Source: JAMXLO01 sp963791495
GTDB taxonomy: Bacteria; Pseudomonadota; Alphaproteobacteria; Acetobacterales; Acetobacteraceae
Direction: 5' to 3'
Assembly: GCA_963791495.1 (NCBI GenBank)
Contig: CAWBST010000021.1
Span: forward strand, 248,001 to 312,000
Length of the DNA: 64,000 nucleotides
Shown here: positions 17,397 through 26,285 of the stretch, one piece after another
How the letters are laid out: each line of letters begins with the position of its first letter
Position numbering within the stretch: the first letter of the stretch is position 1
Notes under the pieces: model-generated
The model's database searches: none
What the model was told of the DNA's origin: nothing
The model's input: only the letters and a program-made list of their open reading frames with translations
Position numbers and translations under genes: made by a program

Positions 17397-18656
17397 TCAG
17401 GGGCGCACCTGCCCGGTGCCAGTAACGAGATAGCGGTAGGTCGTCAGTTGCTCTGGTCCAACAGGGCCGCGCGCATGAATTCGTCCGGTGGCGATGCCGA
17501 TCTCGGCGCCGAATCCGAACTCGCCGCCGTCGCAGAACTGCGTCGAGGCATTCCACAACGCCACTGCGCTGTCCACACCATTCAGGAAGCGCTGCGCCGC
17601 CGCGGCATCCTCGGCCACGATGGCATCGGTGTGTTCGGAGCCGTGGCGCGCGATGTGGGCAAGCGCGGCATCGACGCCATCGACCACCGCAACCGACAGG
17701 ATCGCATCGAGCCACTCGGTATCGAAGTCGGCTTCGGAGGCAGACGCCAGATCAGGCACGATGTCACGCGCCGCCGCATCGGCGCGGAAGTCGCAGCCGA
17801 GCGCGCGCAGATCGGCGATGATGTCCGGCAGCAGCGCGGGTGCGACCGCGCGATCGATCAGCAGCGTCTCGGTCGCGCCACAGATCCCGGTGCGCCGCAT
17901 CTTTGCATTGACGACGATGCGGCGGGCCATCGCCGGGTCGGCAGAGGCGTGGACGTAGGTGTGGCAAAGCCCCTCGGCATGGGCGAGGACGGGCACGCGC
18001 GCCTCGCGCTGCACGCGCTCGACGAGAGACTTTCCGCCGCGCGGCACGATCAGGTCGAGCAGTCCTGCTGCGGCCAGCATCGCGGCCACATAGGCGCGGT
18101 CCGCATTGGGCGCGATCTGAACGCAGGCCTCCGGCAATCCCGCGGCGCGCAGTCCGGCGACGAGCGCGGCATTGATCGCGGCAGCACTGCGCACACTTTC
18201 CGAGCCACCACGGAGGATGATCGCGTTGCCCGACTTCAAACAGATGCCCGCGGCATCGGCACCGACATTCGGCCGGCTCTCGTAGATCATGCCGATCACA
18301 CCGATCGGTGTGGCGATACGCTGAATACGCAAGCCGTTCGGCCGCGTCCAATCGGCAAGCGTGCGGCCAAGCGGATCGGGCAGCAGCGCGATGTCCTCCA
18401 GGCCCTTTGCCATGGCATCGACGCGCGACTCGTTCAGGGCGAGGCGATCGCGGAACGCAGCGGTTCCAGTGCACGCAGCGAGATCGGCTGCATTGGCGGC
18501 AAGAATCTCCGATGATCGCGACCGCAAGGATGCCGCCATCGCGTGCAAAGCCGCATTGCGTTCCGCGTCAGGAGTACGCGCCAGAACATGCGAGGCCACG
18601 CGTGCAGCGGCCGCAGCGCGTTGCAGGTGCTGAGTGGCTTCGGACTCGATATGCAT
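17397..18656 (-). CDS. proA: Glutamate-5-semialdehyde dehydrogenase (gamma-glutamyl phosphate reductase)
   Basis: 419 residues, normal length for ProA. Conserved stretches include IGVIGMIYESRPNVGADAAG, KSGNAIILRGGSESVRSAAA and the catalytic cysteine in MRRTGICGATETLLID. It reduces gamma-glutamyl phosphate with NADPH in proline synthesis and acts directly after ProB, encoded 42 bp upstream. Starts MHIESEATQHLQRAAAAARV. Confidence 0.95.
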   Translation of the reverse strand: MHIESEATQHLQRAAAAARVASHVLARTPDAERNAALHAMAASLRSRSSEILAANAADLAACTGTAAFRDRLALNESRVDAMAKGLEDIALLPDPLGRTLADWTRPNGLRIQRIATPIGVIGMIYESRPNVGADAAGICLKSGNAIILRGGSESVRSAAAINAALVAGLRAAGLPEACVQIAPNADRAYVAAMLAAAGLLDLIVPRGGKSLVERVQREARVPVLAHAEGLCHTYVHASADPAMARRIVVNAKMRRTGICGATETLLIDRAVAPALLPDIIADLRALGCDFRADAAARDIVPDLASASEADFDTEWLDAILSVAVVDGVDAALAHIARHGSEHTDAIVAEDAAAAQRFLNGVDSAVALWNASTQFCDGGEFGFGAEIGIATGRIHARGPVGPEQLTTYRYLVTGTGQVRP

Positions 18657-18698
18657 ATCCGACGTGCCTCCGGGATCAGTCTGCCGCTGTCATGGCGT

Positions 18699-19814
18699 TC
18701 AAAGCAAGACAAGGTCATCACGGTGGATGATCTCGTCGCGGCCGCGCCAGCCGAGTATTGCCTCGATCTCGTCGGACCGATGACCGGCGATGCGTTCGGC
18801 ATCGCCGCTGGTATAGGCGGAGAGGCCGCGTGCCAACGCCTTGCCGTCCGCACTGCGCACCACGACCGGATCGCCACGCTGGAATGTACCTTCGACAGCA
18901 CGCACGCCGGCCGGCAATAGCGAGCGCCCGACGGCAAGAGCGCGGGCGGCGCCAGCGTCCACCACGAGCGTGCCAAGAGGAGCGAGCGCACCCGCAATCC
19001 AGCGCTTGCGTGCGGAGCGGCCTTCAGGTGCGGCAAGAAACCAGGTGCAGCGCGCACCGGACTCGAGCGCGGCAAGCGGATGGTCGGCGTGGCCGTAGGC
19101 GATCGCCATCGCACATCCGGCCTGTGTGGCGATGCGCGCGGCTGTCAGCTTGGTTCGCATGCCGCCGGACGAGTAGCCGGGTGGTGGTTCGCCACCCATC
19201 GCCTCGATCTCGGGCGTGATGCTGGAGACAATCGGAATGTGCGCGCCGGACGGATCACGCCGCGGATCGGCACTGTAGAGACCATCGATGTCGGACAGCA
19301 GCACAAGCTGGTCGGCCTGCATCATCTCGGCGACACGCGCCGCCAGCCGGTCGTTGTCGCCGAAGCGGATCTCGGTGGTGGCGACGGTGTCGTTCTCGTT
19401 GATCACCGGGATGCAGCCGAGACCCAGCAGCGTGCTCAGCGTGGCGCGCGCATTGAGATAGCGGCGGCGGTCCTCGGTGTCGTCGAGCGTCAGCAGCAAC
19501 TGGGCGGCGGTGAGGCCCTTGGTGGAGAGCGCCTCGCTCCAGGCCTGGGCCAGGCGGATCTGTCCGACGGCGGCGGCGGCCTGCTGCTCCTCCAGCCGCA
19601 GCCGGCGCTGGTGCAGGCCAAGCGAGCGTCGCGCCAGGGCAATGGCGCCGGAGGAGACGACGATCACCTCGACACCGCGCGCACGGAGCGAGGCGATATC
19701 GGCGGCGACCCCGTCGAGCCAGTTGGTGCGGGGTGCAGCTTCCTCCTGGTCCACCACGAGGGCGCTGCCGATCTTCACGACAAGACGTTGAGCCGAGGCA
19801 AGCGAGGGGGTCAT
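18699..19814 (-). CDS. proB: Glutamate 5-kinase
   Basis: 371 residues from ATG 19812-19814 (MTPSLASAQRLVVKIGSALV). The amino-acid kinase domain shows VVSSGAIALARRSLGL, VINENDTVATTEIRFGDNDR and SDIDGLYSADPR, followed by a C-terminal PUA domain (GTLVVDAGAARALAVGRSLL). It phosphorylates glutamate in the first step of proline synthesis. Its ATG overlaps the obgE stop by 4 bp, indicating coupling. Confidence 0.95.
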   Translation of the reverse strand: MTPSLASAQRLVVKIGSALVVDQEEAAPRTNWLDGVAADIASLRARGVEVIVVSSGAIALARRSLGLHQRRLRLEEQQAAAAVGQIRLAQAWSEALSTKGLTAAQLLLTLDDTEDRRRYLNARATLSTLLGLGCIPVINENDTVATTEIRFGDNDRLAARVAEMMQADQLVLLSDIDGLYSADPRRDPSGAHIPIVSSITPEIEAMGGEPPPGYSSGGMRTKLTAARIATQAGCAMAIAYGHADHPLAALESGARCTWFLAAPEGRSARKRWIAGALAPLGTLVVDAGAARALAVGRSLLPAGVRAVEGTFQRGDPVVVRSADGKALARGLSAYTSGDAERIAGHRSDEIEAILGWRGRDEIIHRDDLVLL

Positions 19815-20881
19815 GGCTGGCCCGGCCCCCTCCCCCCAACCCCCTCCCGCAAGGGGAGGGGGAGCTTCTTTCCCGTTGCCGCGCCCTGCCGCTCCGCACT
19901 GATCACGGACTGCAACGCCCGCAGCACCTCTGGCACACCCTCGCCTGTGGCGCCGGACAGCAGCATCACCCGCTGCCCTGATGCCTTCGCGAGTGCTGTC
20001 CTGCGCGCCGACGCCTCTCGCCGCGTCATTGCGTCGAGCTTGTTCAGGCCAATTAGTTCCGGCTTGTCCGCTAGGCCGCCACCGTAGGCTTCCAGTTCCT
20101 CGCGCACGGTGCGCCAAGCATGCACAACATCGCCGGCGGCGCCATCAACCAGATGCAGCAGCACGGCACATCGTTCGACATGCCCGAGGAACCGCGCTCC
20201 AAGCCCCGCACCCTCGTGCGCGCCTTCGATCAGGCCAGGAATGTCGGCGAGCACGAATTCCTCTGCGATCGAGAGCCGCACCACACCCAACTGCGGGTGC
20301 AGGGTGGTGAACGGATAGTCCGCGATCTTCGGCCGCGCCGCCGACACCACGGTAAGGAACGTTGATTTGCCGGCATTCGGCAACCCAACCAGCCCGGCAT
20401 CGGCGATCAGCTTCAGCCGCAGCCAAATCGAGCGCTCCTCCCCGGGCCAGCCCTTGTCGGCCCGTCGGGGTGCCCGGTTGGTCGAGGACTTGTAGTGTGT
20501 ATTGCCGAACCCGCCGTCGCCGCCGCGCAACAGGACGACACGCTGGCCAGGCACATCCAGGTCCGCCAGCAACGTGGCACGGTCCTCGGCAAAGACCTGC
20601 GTGCCGACCGGCACCTTGATCACCACATCCGGCGCACCCGCGCCGGTGCGGTCGGAGCCTGCACCATTGCCACCCTTCCTGGCGCGGAAGTGCTGCGTGT
20701 AGCGGAAGTCGATCAGCGTGTTCAGGTTCTCCACCGCCTCGAACACGATGTCCCCGCCCTTGCCGCCGTTGCCGCCGTCCGGGCCGCCGAACTCGATGAA
20801 CTTCTCGCGGCGGAAGGCCACGACGCCGTCACCGCCGTCACCCGAGCGCAGATGGATCTTGGCCTCGTCGAGGAACTTCAT
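19811..20881 (-). CDS. obgE: GTPase ObgE/CgtA
   Basis: 356 residues. The glycine-rich OBG domain is N-terminal (MKFLDEAKIHLRSGDGGDGV, SSTNRAPRRADKGWPGEERS), followed by the G domain with GLPNAGKSTFLT (G1), DIPGLIEGAHEG (G3) and NKLD (G4). It works in ribosome assembly and stress control. The last about 20 residues (LPLPLREGVGGRGPGQP) are encoded by a GC-rich palindromic repeat and are not part of the family. Confidence 0.95.
   Translation of the reverse strand: MKFLDEAKIHLRSGDGGDGVVAFRREKFIEFGGPDGGNGGKGGDIVFEAVENLNTLIDFRYTQHFRARKGGNGAGSDRTGAGAPDVVIKVPVGTQVFAEDRATLLADLDVPGQRVVLLRGGDGGFGNTHYKSSTNRAPRRADKGWPGEERSIWLRLKLIADAGLVGLPNAGKSTFLTVVSAARPKIADYPFTTLHPQLGVVRLSIAEEFVLADIPGLIEGAHEGAGLGARFLGHVERCAVLLHLVDGAAGDVVHAWRTVREELEAYGGGLADKPELIGLNKLDAMTRREASARRTALAKASGQRVMLLSGATGEGVPEVLRALQSVISAERQGAATGKKLPLPLREGVGGRGPGQP
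19825..19866. repeat. GC-rich palindromic repeat inside the 3' end of obgE
   Basis: A run of C's (about 19826-19848) and a run of G's (19853-19863) around GCAA form an imperfect hairpin, a motif scattered widely between genes in alphaproteobacteria. Here it is translated as the C-terminal tail of ObgE and ends just before the proB start. Seen directly; the comparison to dispersed repeats is from general knowledge. Confidence 0.6.
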
Positions 20882-20896
20882 CCCTTACACCCAATG

Positions 20897-20926
20897 AAAA
20901 CGGGGGCCGGCTGGCGCCGACCCCCG
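20897..20926 (-). terminator. Rho-independent terminator/attenuator between rpmA and obgE
   Basis: On the minus strand an 11-bp stem (CGGGGGTCGGC against GCCGGCCCCCG, one G-T pair) with the loop GCCA is followed directly by TTTTC. It lies 27 bp after rpmA and 16 bp before obgE, so it may end the ribosomal-protein transcript and lower expression of the downstream genes. Confidence 0.7.
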
Positions 20927-20952
20927 CTCGAAACGCAATAGGGTCCGGCGCC

Positions 20953-21222
20953 TTATTCGGCGGCAGCCGGCAGCGGTGCGACGGAGACATGCACGCGATC
21001 ATCCGACCGGCGCTTGAACTCCACCTTGCCGTCGATCAGCGCGAATATCGTGTGGTCGCGGCCGAGGCCGACGTTGTGGCCCGGCTTCCACTTGGTGCCG
21101 CGCTGGCGGAGGATGATGTTGCCGGCGATCACCGCCTCGCCACCGAACTTCTTGATGCCGAGACGGCGGCCCGCCGTATCGCGACCGTTGCGCGAGGAGC
21201 CGCCTGCCTTCTTGTGTGCCAT
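20953..21222 (-). CDS. rpmA: 50S ribosomal protein L27
   Basis: 89 residues beginning MAHKKAGGSSRNGRDTAGRR, the invariant N-terminus of L27 that reaches the peptidyl transferase centre. The middle IILRQRGTKWKPGHNVGLGR is also typical. It follows rplU by 6 bp. The C-terminal tail PLPAAAE is slightly longer than the core family. Confidence 0.97.
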   Translation of the reverse strand: MAHKKAGGSSRNGRDTAGRRLGIKKFGGEAVIAGNIILRQRGTKWKPGHNVGLGRDHTIFALIDGKVEFKRRSDDRVHVSVAPLPAAAE

Positions 21223-21228
21223 ATGCGC

Positions 21229-21696
21229 CTACTCCTGAGGGGCTGCCTCCGGCTCGGAGGCCGGGGCCACGTTCTCGGGGTTCTCGCCGGAGACAACGGC
21301 GAGGGACTCCGCGGCGTCTGTCGCTGCCGGCGCGGGCTCGGCAGGTGCGGCCTGGGCCGACGCCTCAACCACCATTGGCTGGCCGTCCTTGGCGAAGCCG
21401 GCGATGCGCAGCACGGTGACGTGCTGGCGATGGCCGTTCCGCCGGCGGCTGTTCTGCCGGCGCCGCTTCTTGAAGATGATGACCTTGTCCAGGCGATCCT
21501 GTGCGATGACCGTGGCGGTGACCGACGCGCCAGCCACCGTGGGGGCGCCGAGGGTCAAGCCGGCCTCGCCTCCCAGCGCGAGCACGTCGGTGAACGTGAC
21601 GGTGGAACCGGCCTCCGCCTCGAGCTTCTCGACCTTCAGCACCGCATTCGGCGTCACCCGGTACTGCTTCCCGCCGGTGCGGATCACTGCGAACAT
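21229..21696 (-). CDS. rplU: 50S ribosomal protein L21
   Basis: 155 residues from ATG 21694-21696 (MFAVIRTGGKQYRVTPNAVL), with the L21 signature KVIIFKKRRRQNSRRRNGHR. The normal L21 core is about 100 residues. Here it is followed by an Ala/Pro/Glu-rich tail of about 50 residues, as in many Acetobacteraceae and other alphaproteobacteria. First gene of the minus-strand cluster. An in-frame upstream ATG at 21711 is possible but adds no conserved residues. Confidence 0.95.
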   Translation of the reverse strand: MFAVIRTGGKQYRVTPNAVLKVEKLEAEAGSTVTFTDVLALGGEAGLTLGAPTVAGASVTATVIAQDRLDKVIIFKKRRRQNSRRRNGHRQHVTVLRIAGFAKDGQPMVVEASAQAAPAEPAPAATDAAESLAVVSGENPENVAPASEPEAAPQE

Positions 21697-21826
21697 CGCA
21701 CGACTTCCCAAACGATCGCGGGCCGCTGGGAACCCCCCGCGACCGGAGAGCGCGGCTTATAGCGGGCAGGTTCGCCATGTCAACGCGGATGCGGCATCAT
21801 GCGGCGAACGGGAGGACCAAATATCG

Positions 21827-22807
21827 ATGCAGCAGAGACAGTTCGGCCGTCTGGGCCAGGTATCCGCGCTGACCCTCGGCGGCGGCGGCCTGGGGATGCT
21901 CTGGGGACCCACCACCTTCGACGAATGCGTCGCGACGGTGCATGCAGCGGCGGAGGCAGGCATCACCCTGTTCGACCTCGCGCCGCGCTACGGCGACGGC
22001 AAGGCCGAGGAGGTCGTGGGCGAAGCGTTCGGCGGCAAGCTGCCGGCTGGCGTCCGCGTCACCAGCAAGTGCAACCTGGGCAATCCTCCGCCCGGAGAGA
22101 TCGAGGCGATCCTGCGCCGTTCGATCGAAGGCAGCCTGAAACGCCTGCGGCTCTCTCGGCTCGATCTGTTCTTCCTGCACTCGAACGTGGTGCCGGACGA
22201 AGTGTTCATGGCGGGATGGGGCGAGGCCGGCAGCCGCATGACGCCCCATGCGGTGTTCGTCGCGCACGTCCGGCCCGCGTTCGAGAAGTTCGTGGCGGAG
22301 GGACTGATCGGCGCCTGGGGACTGACCGGCATCGGCCATCCCGACACCATCATCCGGCTGCTCGGCGAGCGCCCCGTGCCTGCAGCGGTTCAGTGCATCG
22401 CCAACCTGCTGGATTCCCCAGGCGGCCTGAAGTTCTTCAACGGCCCGGCGAAGCCGCGCACCATCATGGCGGCGGCGCACGCCAGTGGTGTTGGCGTGAT
22501 GGGCATTCGCGCGGTGCAGGCCGGCGCGCTCACCGCGGCGATTGACCGCCCGATGCCGGTCGACCATCCGGAGATGCGCGATTATGCGCGTGCCGCGGGC
22601 TTTCGGCGGCTTTGCGCCGAGCTGGGAGAGAACCCGGCGGTGATCGCGCACCGCTACGCGCTGTCGCTCGACATCGACACGCTGGTGCTCGGCGTGAAGA
22701 ACCGCCGAGAGCTGGCGGAGTGTGTGGCCGCCGCGGAGGCCGGACCGTTGCCGGCTGAATTGATGGCCCGCATCGACGGTGCCCTGCCGCAACCGACGCC
22801 AGGCTGA
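21827..22807 (+). CDS. Aldo/keto reductase
   Basis: 326 residues with a TIM-barrel AKR pattern: FGRLGQVSALTLGGGGLGML at the start, the catalytic Asp and Tyr in FDLAPRYGDGKAEEVVGEAF, Lys in VTSKCNLG and His in LDLFFLHSN. These support NADPH-dependent carbonyl reduction. The ATG at 21827 matches the family start. Substrate unknown; the gene stands alone, divergent from rplU and convergent with an amidohydrolase. Confidence 0.85.
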   Translation: MQQRQFGRLGQVSALTLGGGGLGMLWGPTTFDECVATVHAAAEAGITLFDLAPRYGDGKAEEVVGEAFGGKLPAGVRVTSKCNLGNPPPGEIEAILRRSIEGSLKRLRLSRLDLFFLHSNVVPDEVFMAGWGEAGSRMTPHAVFVAHVRPAFEKFVAEGLIGAWGLTGIGHPDTIIRLLGERPVPAAVQCIANLLDSPGGLKFFNGPAKPRTIMAAAHASGVGVMGIRAVQAGALTAAIDRPMPVDHPEMRDYARAAGFRRLCAELGENPAVIAHRYALSLDIDTLVLGVKNRRELAECVAAAEAGPLPAELMARIDGALPQPTPG

Positions 22808-22935
22808 GGCTTGGTGGTGCGCTGCGAGGCACGGCCGAAATTCAGCGCAACCTGTCCCGCCGATTACGCCGTACCGCGCAGCGGGTGATCTTGCTGTCGC
22901 GGGGCATTTTACCAAGTCCTGCAGCGTTCGACTTC

Positions 22936-23022
22936 CGTCATGCCGACGAAGGTCGGCATCCACGTCTTCGTAGCTCCTCGCCGGGGAAGACGTGGATGCC
23001 GTGGCCAAGCCACGGCATGACG
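22936..23022. repeat. Dispersed palindromic repeat, copy 1
   Basis: About 87 bp framed by CGTCATGCC and GGCATGACG. An inner pair of arms (CATCCACGTCTTC and GAAGACGTGGATG) makes a long cruciform-forming unit. A homologous unit lies at 33016-33100 and a right half at about 29781-29825. Placed between the AKR and amidohydrolase stops, it could serve as a bidirectional terminator, which is inference. Confidence 0.75.
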
Positions 23023-23034
23023 GCACGGGTCGAA

Positions 23035-23893
23035 CTAGCGAGAACTGGTGTAAGTCTTCCGCGGCGACCAGCCATACGCCTTCGCGCAGGCGCCACCCAT
23101 CAGCGTGGCCCGCTCGGTGGCACTGAGGCGGTCGGTGATGCGGAATGGCTCGACGGCCTGCTCGTAGTTGACGACGGCGAACGCGCGCGTCCAGTCGGTG
23201 CCCCACAGGCAGCGCTCGAAACCCCACGCATCGAACACGCGCGCCAGCGGGTCCCAGATGTCCGGGAACGGATACGGCTGGTGCGACAGCGTGCAGGCGC
23301 CGCTGACCTTGATCACCGCGTTCGGACGTTTGGCGAGTTCCAGCACCTTCGGCAGATCGGCCCAGGGCTGCGGCGGCGCGGGCGGCACGCGCGGCTGCAT
23401 AATGCCCAGATGGTCGATGATGAAGCGCGTGTCGGGATGCCGATCGATCAGCGCGGTGCCAACGTCGAGGTTGCCCCAGAACAGGATGTTGACCGGAAGA
23501 TCGTGGCGAACGGCCGCGCGCAGGATCCGGTCGAGGCCGGGATCGTCCGCGGCGCGGCCCGCTTCCTTCGGCAGCATGATGCGGATGCCGACCGCGCCCG
23601 GCGTCCGCTTCCAGTCTGCGATGACATCGGCCACCGCCGGATCGTCCGGATTGACCGGCTTGACGATGGCGAACCGGTCGGGATGCGCCTGCTGCACTTC
23701 CACCGCGTAGCTGGCGTCGTACTGGTACAGGCCAAACGCGGAGATGAAGATCGCGCCGTCGACGCCGACCTTGTCCATCGCCGCGACCATCTCGTCGCCG
23801 GTGACGTGGTCGGGCCAGTTCGGGAACGCTGTGCCACGGGCGCTTCGGCGTGTTGGCCTCATAGGCGTGGACCTGGCAATCGATGATCGTCAT
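23035..23893 (-). pseudogene. Amidohydrolase family protein, N-terminus split off by a +1 frameshift
   Basis: ATG 23891-23893 opens MTIIDCQVHAYEANTPKRPW, then HSVP. After one extra base at about 23822 the protein goes on as NWPDHVTGDEMVAAMDKVGV to the stop at 23035. Corrected length is 285 residues, normal for the amidohydrolase_2 (COG3618-like) family. FIIDHLGIM and CLWGTDWTR carry the metal/catalytic His and Asp, and DCQVHAY the first metal ligand. Substrates in the family include lactones and decarboxylated aromatic acids; this one is unknown. Confidence 0.82.
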
Positions 23894-24009
23894 GGGGGCG
23901 CTCCTCCTGTGTTGCGCGAGCTTGGCGAGGAGGGCGGGCGTGTGTCCAGAGGACCATCTCAGCACGCTTGGGATGACAACCGTCGGGTGACGGCTTACAT
24001 TGCTCTCGG

Positions 24010-24288
24010 ATGATCCAGCGGTTCCGACACAAGGGCCTTGAGCGGCTTTTCACTCGCGGAGATTCAAGCGGGGTCAGCCCGCACCTCGCCGCCAAGCTGA
24101 AGCGCATGTTGATCCTGCTGGATCGCGGTAAAGACCCGTCAGCCCTGACTATACCGGGCTACCGGCTGCACCCGCTGAAGGGGGACCGGCAGGGCCAATG
24201 GTCAGCCACTGTGTCAGGGAATTGGCGGCTGATATTCGAGTTCGAGGGCGGGCATGCAACGAACGTTGATTTGGTGGACTATCACTGA
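24010..24288 (+). CDS. higB: Type II toxin, HigB/RelE family (first locus)
   Basis: 92 residues starting MIQRFRHKGLERLFTRGDSS, with LHPLKGDRQGQWSATVSGNW and RLIFEFEGG. These match the plasmid-maintenance HigB (RelE superfamily) toxins that cut mRNA on the ribosome. It precedes the antitoxin by 15 bp, the usual toxin-first order of higBA. Confidence 0.85.
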   Translation: MIQRFRHKGLERLFTRGDSSGVSPHLAAKLKRMLILLDRGKDPSALTIPGYRLHPLKGDRQGQWSATVSGNWRLIFEFEGGHATNVDLVDYH

Positions 24289-24303
24289 ACAGAGGATAGG
24301 GAC

Positions 24304-24609
24304 ATGACGATGCATAACCCACCCCATCCGGGCGAGATCATCCGGGAAGATTGCCTGAAACCGCTGGGCCTTTCGGTCACGGCGGCAGCGGAATGGCTGG
24401 GCGTGTCGCGTCAGTCGCTTTCCGAGCTGCTGAACGGGCGCAACGGCGTCTCGGCTGAGATGGCAATCCGGTTGGAAAAGGCTGGTTGGAGCAATGCCGA
24501 AACCTGGCTCAGCGTGCAGGCCGCGTATGATCTCTGGCATGTGAAGCAGCGCGCCAAGTTGATCAAGGTGAAGCGGTATCCGACGCCCCGCACTCCGGTG
24601 CCAGCATGA
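24304..24609 (+). CDS. higA: HigA-family antitoxin (XRE helix-turn-helix)
   Basis: 101 residues with the HigA opening HNPPHPGEIIREDCLKPLGL and the helix-turn-helix VTAAAEWLGVSRQSLSELLN. It should neutralise the HigB toxin encoded just before it and repress the operon. No tandem palindrome like that of the second higBA locus was seen upstream. Nothing recognisable was found in the about 290 bp that follow. Confidence 0.87.
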   Translation: MTMHNPPHPGEIIREDCLKPLGLSVTAAAEWLGVSRQSLSELLNGRNGVSAEMAIRLEKAGWSNAETWLSVQAAYDLWHVKQRAKLIKVKRYPTPRTPVPA

Positions 24610-24899
24610 CTTAAGGGGCGGGCTGCGCTGATGACTTCTGTCACCAGCTCGGACGCGTTACCACGTGACGGTGGCCGGGACGCTGCCTTGTGGGAGTAAA
24701 TGCGTTTGTAGATGCAGAGTGGCAGCTACCGGGCGGACGGCGATGCCGCCATGGCGGGCAGCTTCAATGCCGCCACGCGAAAGATCATCCGCTGGATGGG
24801 CGTATGTCTATGTATCCGTAGGAACAAAGGGCGCCGAGCGGCCGAGGGTTGTCCTCGCCTGCCAGGCGCCCTTGGCGGTTTGCGGTTGATGCGGGTGGG

Positions 24900-25568
24900 C
24901 TAGGCGGGGATGGCGAGGGGCGGGCCTGTGCCGGCCGGCTCGGGCGGGGCGGCGGGTTTGGCTTTGAGCCGGGCGAGGATGTGGGCGATCGGGAAGGCCT
25001 GGTTGAGCCGGTCCATGACCAGGCGGATGTAGTTGCCGCCGTATTCGTTGATGGCAAGGTGCAATTCGTCCCACAGCGGATGGCTCGGCGCGATGCCGAG
25101 GTCGCGGCAGATGTCGGCGAGGACGGCGCCAATCGGCTGACGCCGGACCTTGGCCGCGATCTGCTCTGGGGTTGGCAGGTTGGCGAGACAGGAAGCCGTG
25201 TCGGCGGGTTGCTGCGGCTGGGCGGGCCGAGGGGACGGCGGTTGGGCCTCGCACGGGAGGGCGCGGGGTGCGCGCGGGGACGGCTCGGGTTTGGGCTGGG
25301 GCTCGGCGTCGAGGCGGGCGGCGGTGCGGGTGATCTTTTCCGCGAGCAGGCCGGCGCGGTGCAGGCCCTGGGCGATGCGGGCGAGGATCAGGGTGAGGTC
25401 GCCGGTGCCGAAGGTGCGCGCGAGGGCGGTGGTGTCGTTGGGAACGGCGCGCTGGCGGAGCGTGTCGGCGAGGTGCTGGCCGTAGTCGATGAGCTTGCGG
25501 ACGAGCGCGAGCAGGCGGCCGGAGCGGCTTGGTGGGGGTAGGTCGGCGGTGGTGGCCGCGGCGGACAT
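24900..25568 (-). CDS. Conserved hypothetical protein, Ala/Pro-rich linker
   Basis: 222 residues. An N-terminal helical part (LLALVRKLIDYGQHLADTLR) is followed by a Pro/Gln-rich linker at about residues 92-126 and a C-terminal helical part with IGAVLADICRDLGIAPSHPL and NEYGGNYIRLVMDRLNQAFP. I associate this composition with an uncharacterised protein often near mobile DNA in Acetobacteraceae, but cannot give a function. Starts at ATG 25566-25568. High G+C at third positions supports coding. Confidence 0.65.
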   Translation of the reverse strand: MSAAATTADLPPPSRSGRLLALVRKLIDYGQHLADTLRQRAVPNDTTALARTFGTGDLTLILARIAQGLHRAGLLAEKITRTAARLDAEPQPKPEPSPRAPRALPCEAQPPSPRPAQPQQPADTASCLANLPTPEQIAAKVRRQPIGAVLADICRDLGIAPSHPLWDELHLAINEYGGNYIRLVMDRLNQAFPIAHILARLKAKPAAPPEPAGTGPPLAIPA

Positions 25569-25713
25569 GAACGGAAAGAGAACACGGAGTGGCGGCGGGT
25601 GTCAAGGATAATTTCCTAGGAAGCTAGGCTGGAAGTCCTAAAAACGATCGACGCCGTGAGCCGGCAGCGGCTGCAGCGGGCCAGAAGCTGCCATCGAACG
25701 CTGGGGCGGAGGT

Positions 25714-26175
25714 TTACGCGCGTGTTGTCAAGGTCGAGAGCTGATCGGTGTCGTAGCGGTTTCGCAGGTCGGCGAGCGCTTTTGGATCCGGCGCACCCTG
25801 CGCCGCGAGTTTGGCGAGCTCTTCGAAATAATGCTCGTGGCCGGGCGGCGAGACGGTCATCAGCACGCGGGCCGGTTTCTCGCTGACATTCGTTATGTTG
25901 TGCGGCACCCCCGGCGGGATGAACAGATAGGTTCCGGGCGTTGCGCGGATCGTCTTGTCGCCGAAATGCCACTCACACTCGCCCTCGAGCAGGTAGAAGG
26001 TCTCCTCCTGCACCCGGTGAACATGCCGCCCGGTGGCGAACCCCGCCGGGATAGTCCAGTCGAACATGCTCGTGTGCTTGGTATTTTCGCCGGTGACGAG
26101 GAAGACCATAGGATGACCACGCAGCATGACGCCTCTCTTCTCATCGGGCATGCGAATGACGGCATCGGCGCTCAT
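25714..26175 (-). CDS. Cupin domain-containing protein
   Basis: 153 residues from ATG 26173-26175, which follows GGAGGATC. The two cupin motifs are present: GRHVHRVQEETFYLLEGECE with the HxH...E metal ligands, and PGTYLFIPPGVPHNITN with the second His. Such single-domain cupins act as small dioxygenases, isomerases or binding proteins; which one is unknown. It is divergent from the winged-helix/TPR regulator, 110 bp away. Confidence 0.85.
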   Translation of the reverse strand: MSADAVIRMPDEKRGVMLRGHPMVFLVTGENTKHTSMFDWTIPAGFATGRHVHRVQEETFYLLEGECEWHFGDKTIRATPGTYLFIPPGVPHNITNVSEKPARVLMTVSPPGHEHYFEELAKLAAQGAPDPKALADLRNRYDTDQLSTLTTRA

Positions 26176-26285
26176 GTGATCCTCCATTGACTGGGTGCTT
26201 ACTTCTCGCAAGCACTTGTGCAACATCGGCCGTCCGTGCCGGGAAGTCGTGAATCTGTTCCCAAAAATTTGCTAAAAAGCGTCGA

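Noticed and set aside
24665..24903. Short plus-strand frames after the first higBA
   Set aside because: Cys/Arg-rich translations, no ribosome site worth noting and no family resemblance.
25613..25622. TTCCTAGGAA palindrome upstream of the hypothetical gene at 24900-25568
   Set aside because: A single 10-bp palindrome with no second site or neighbouring regulator; too weak to call an operator.
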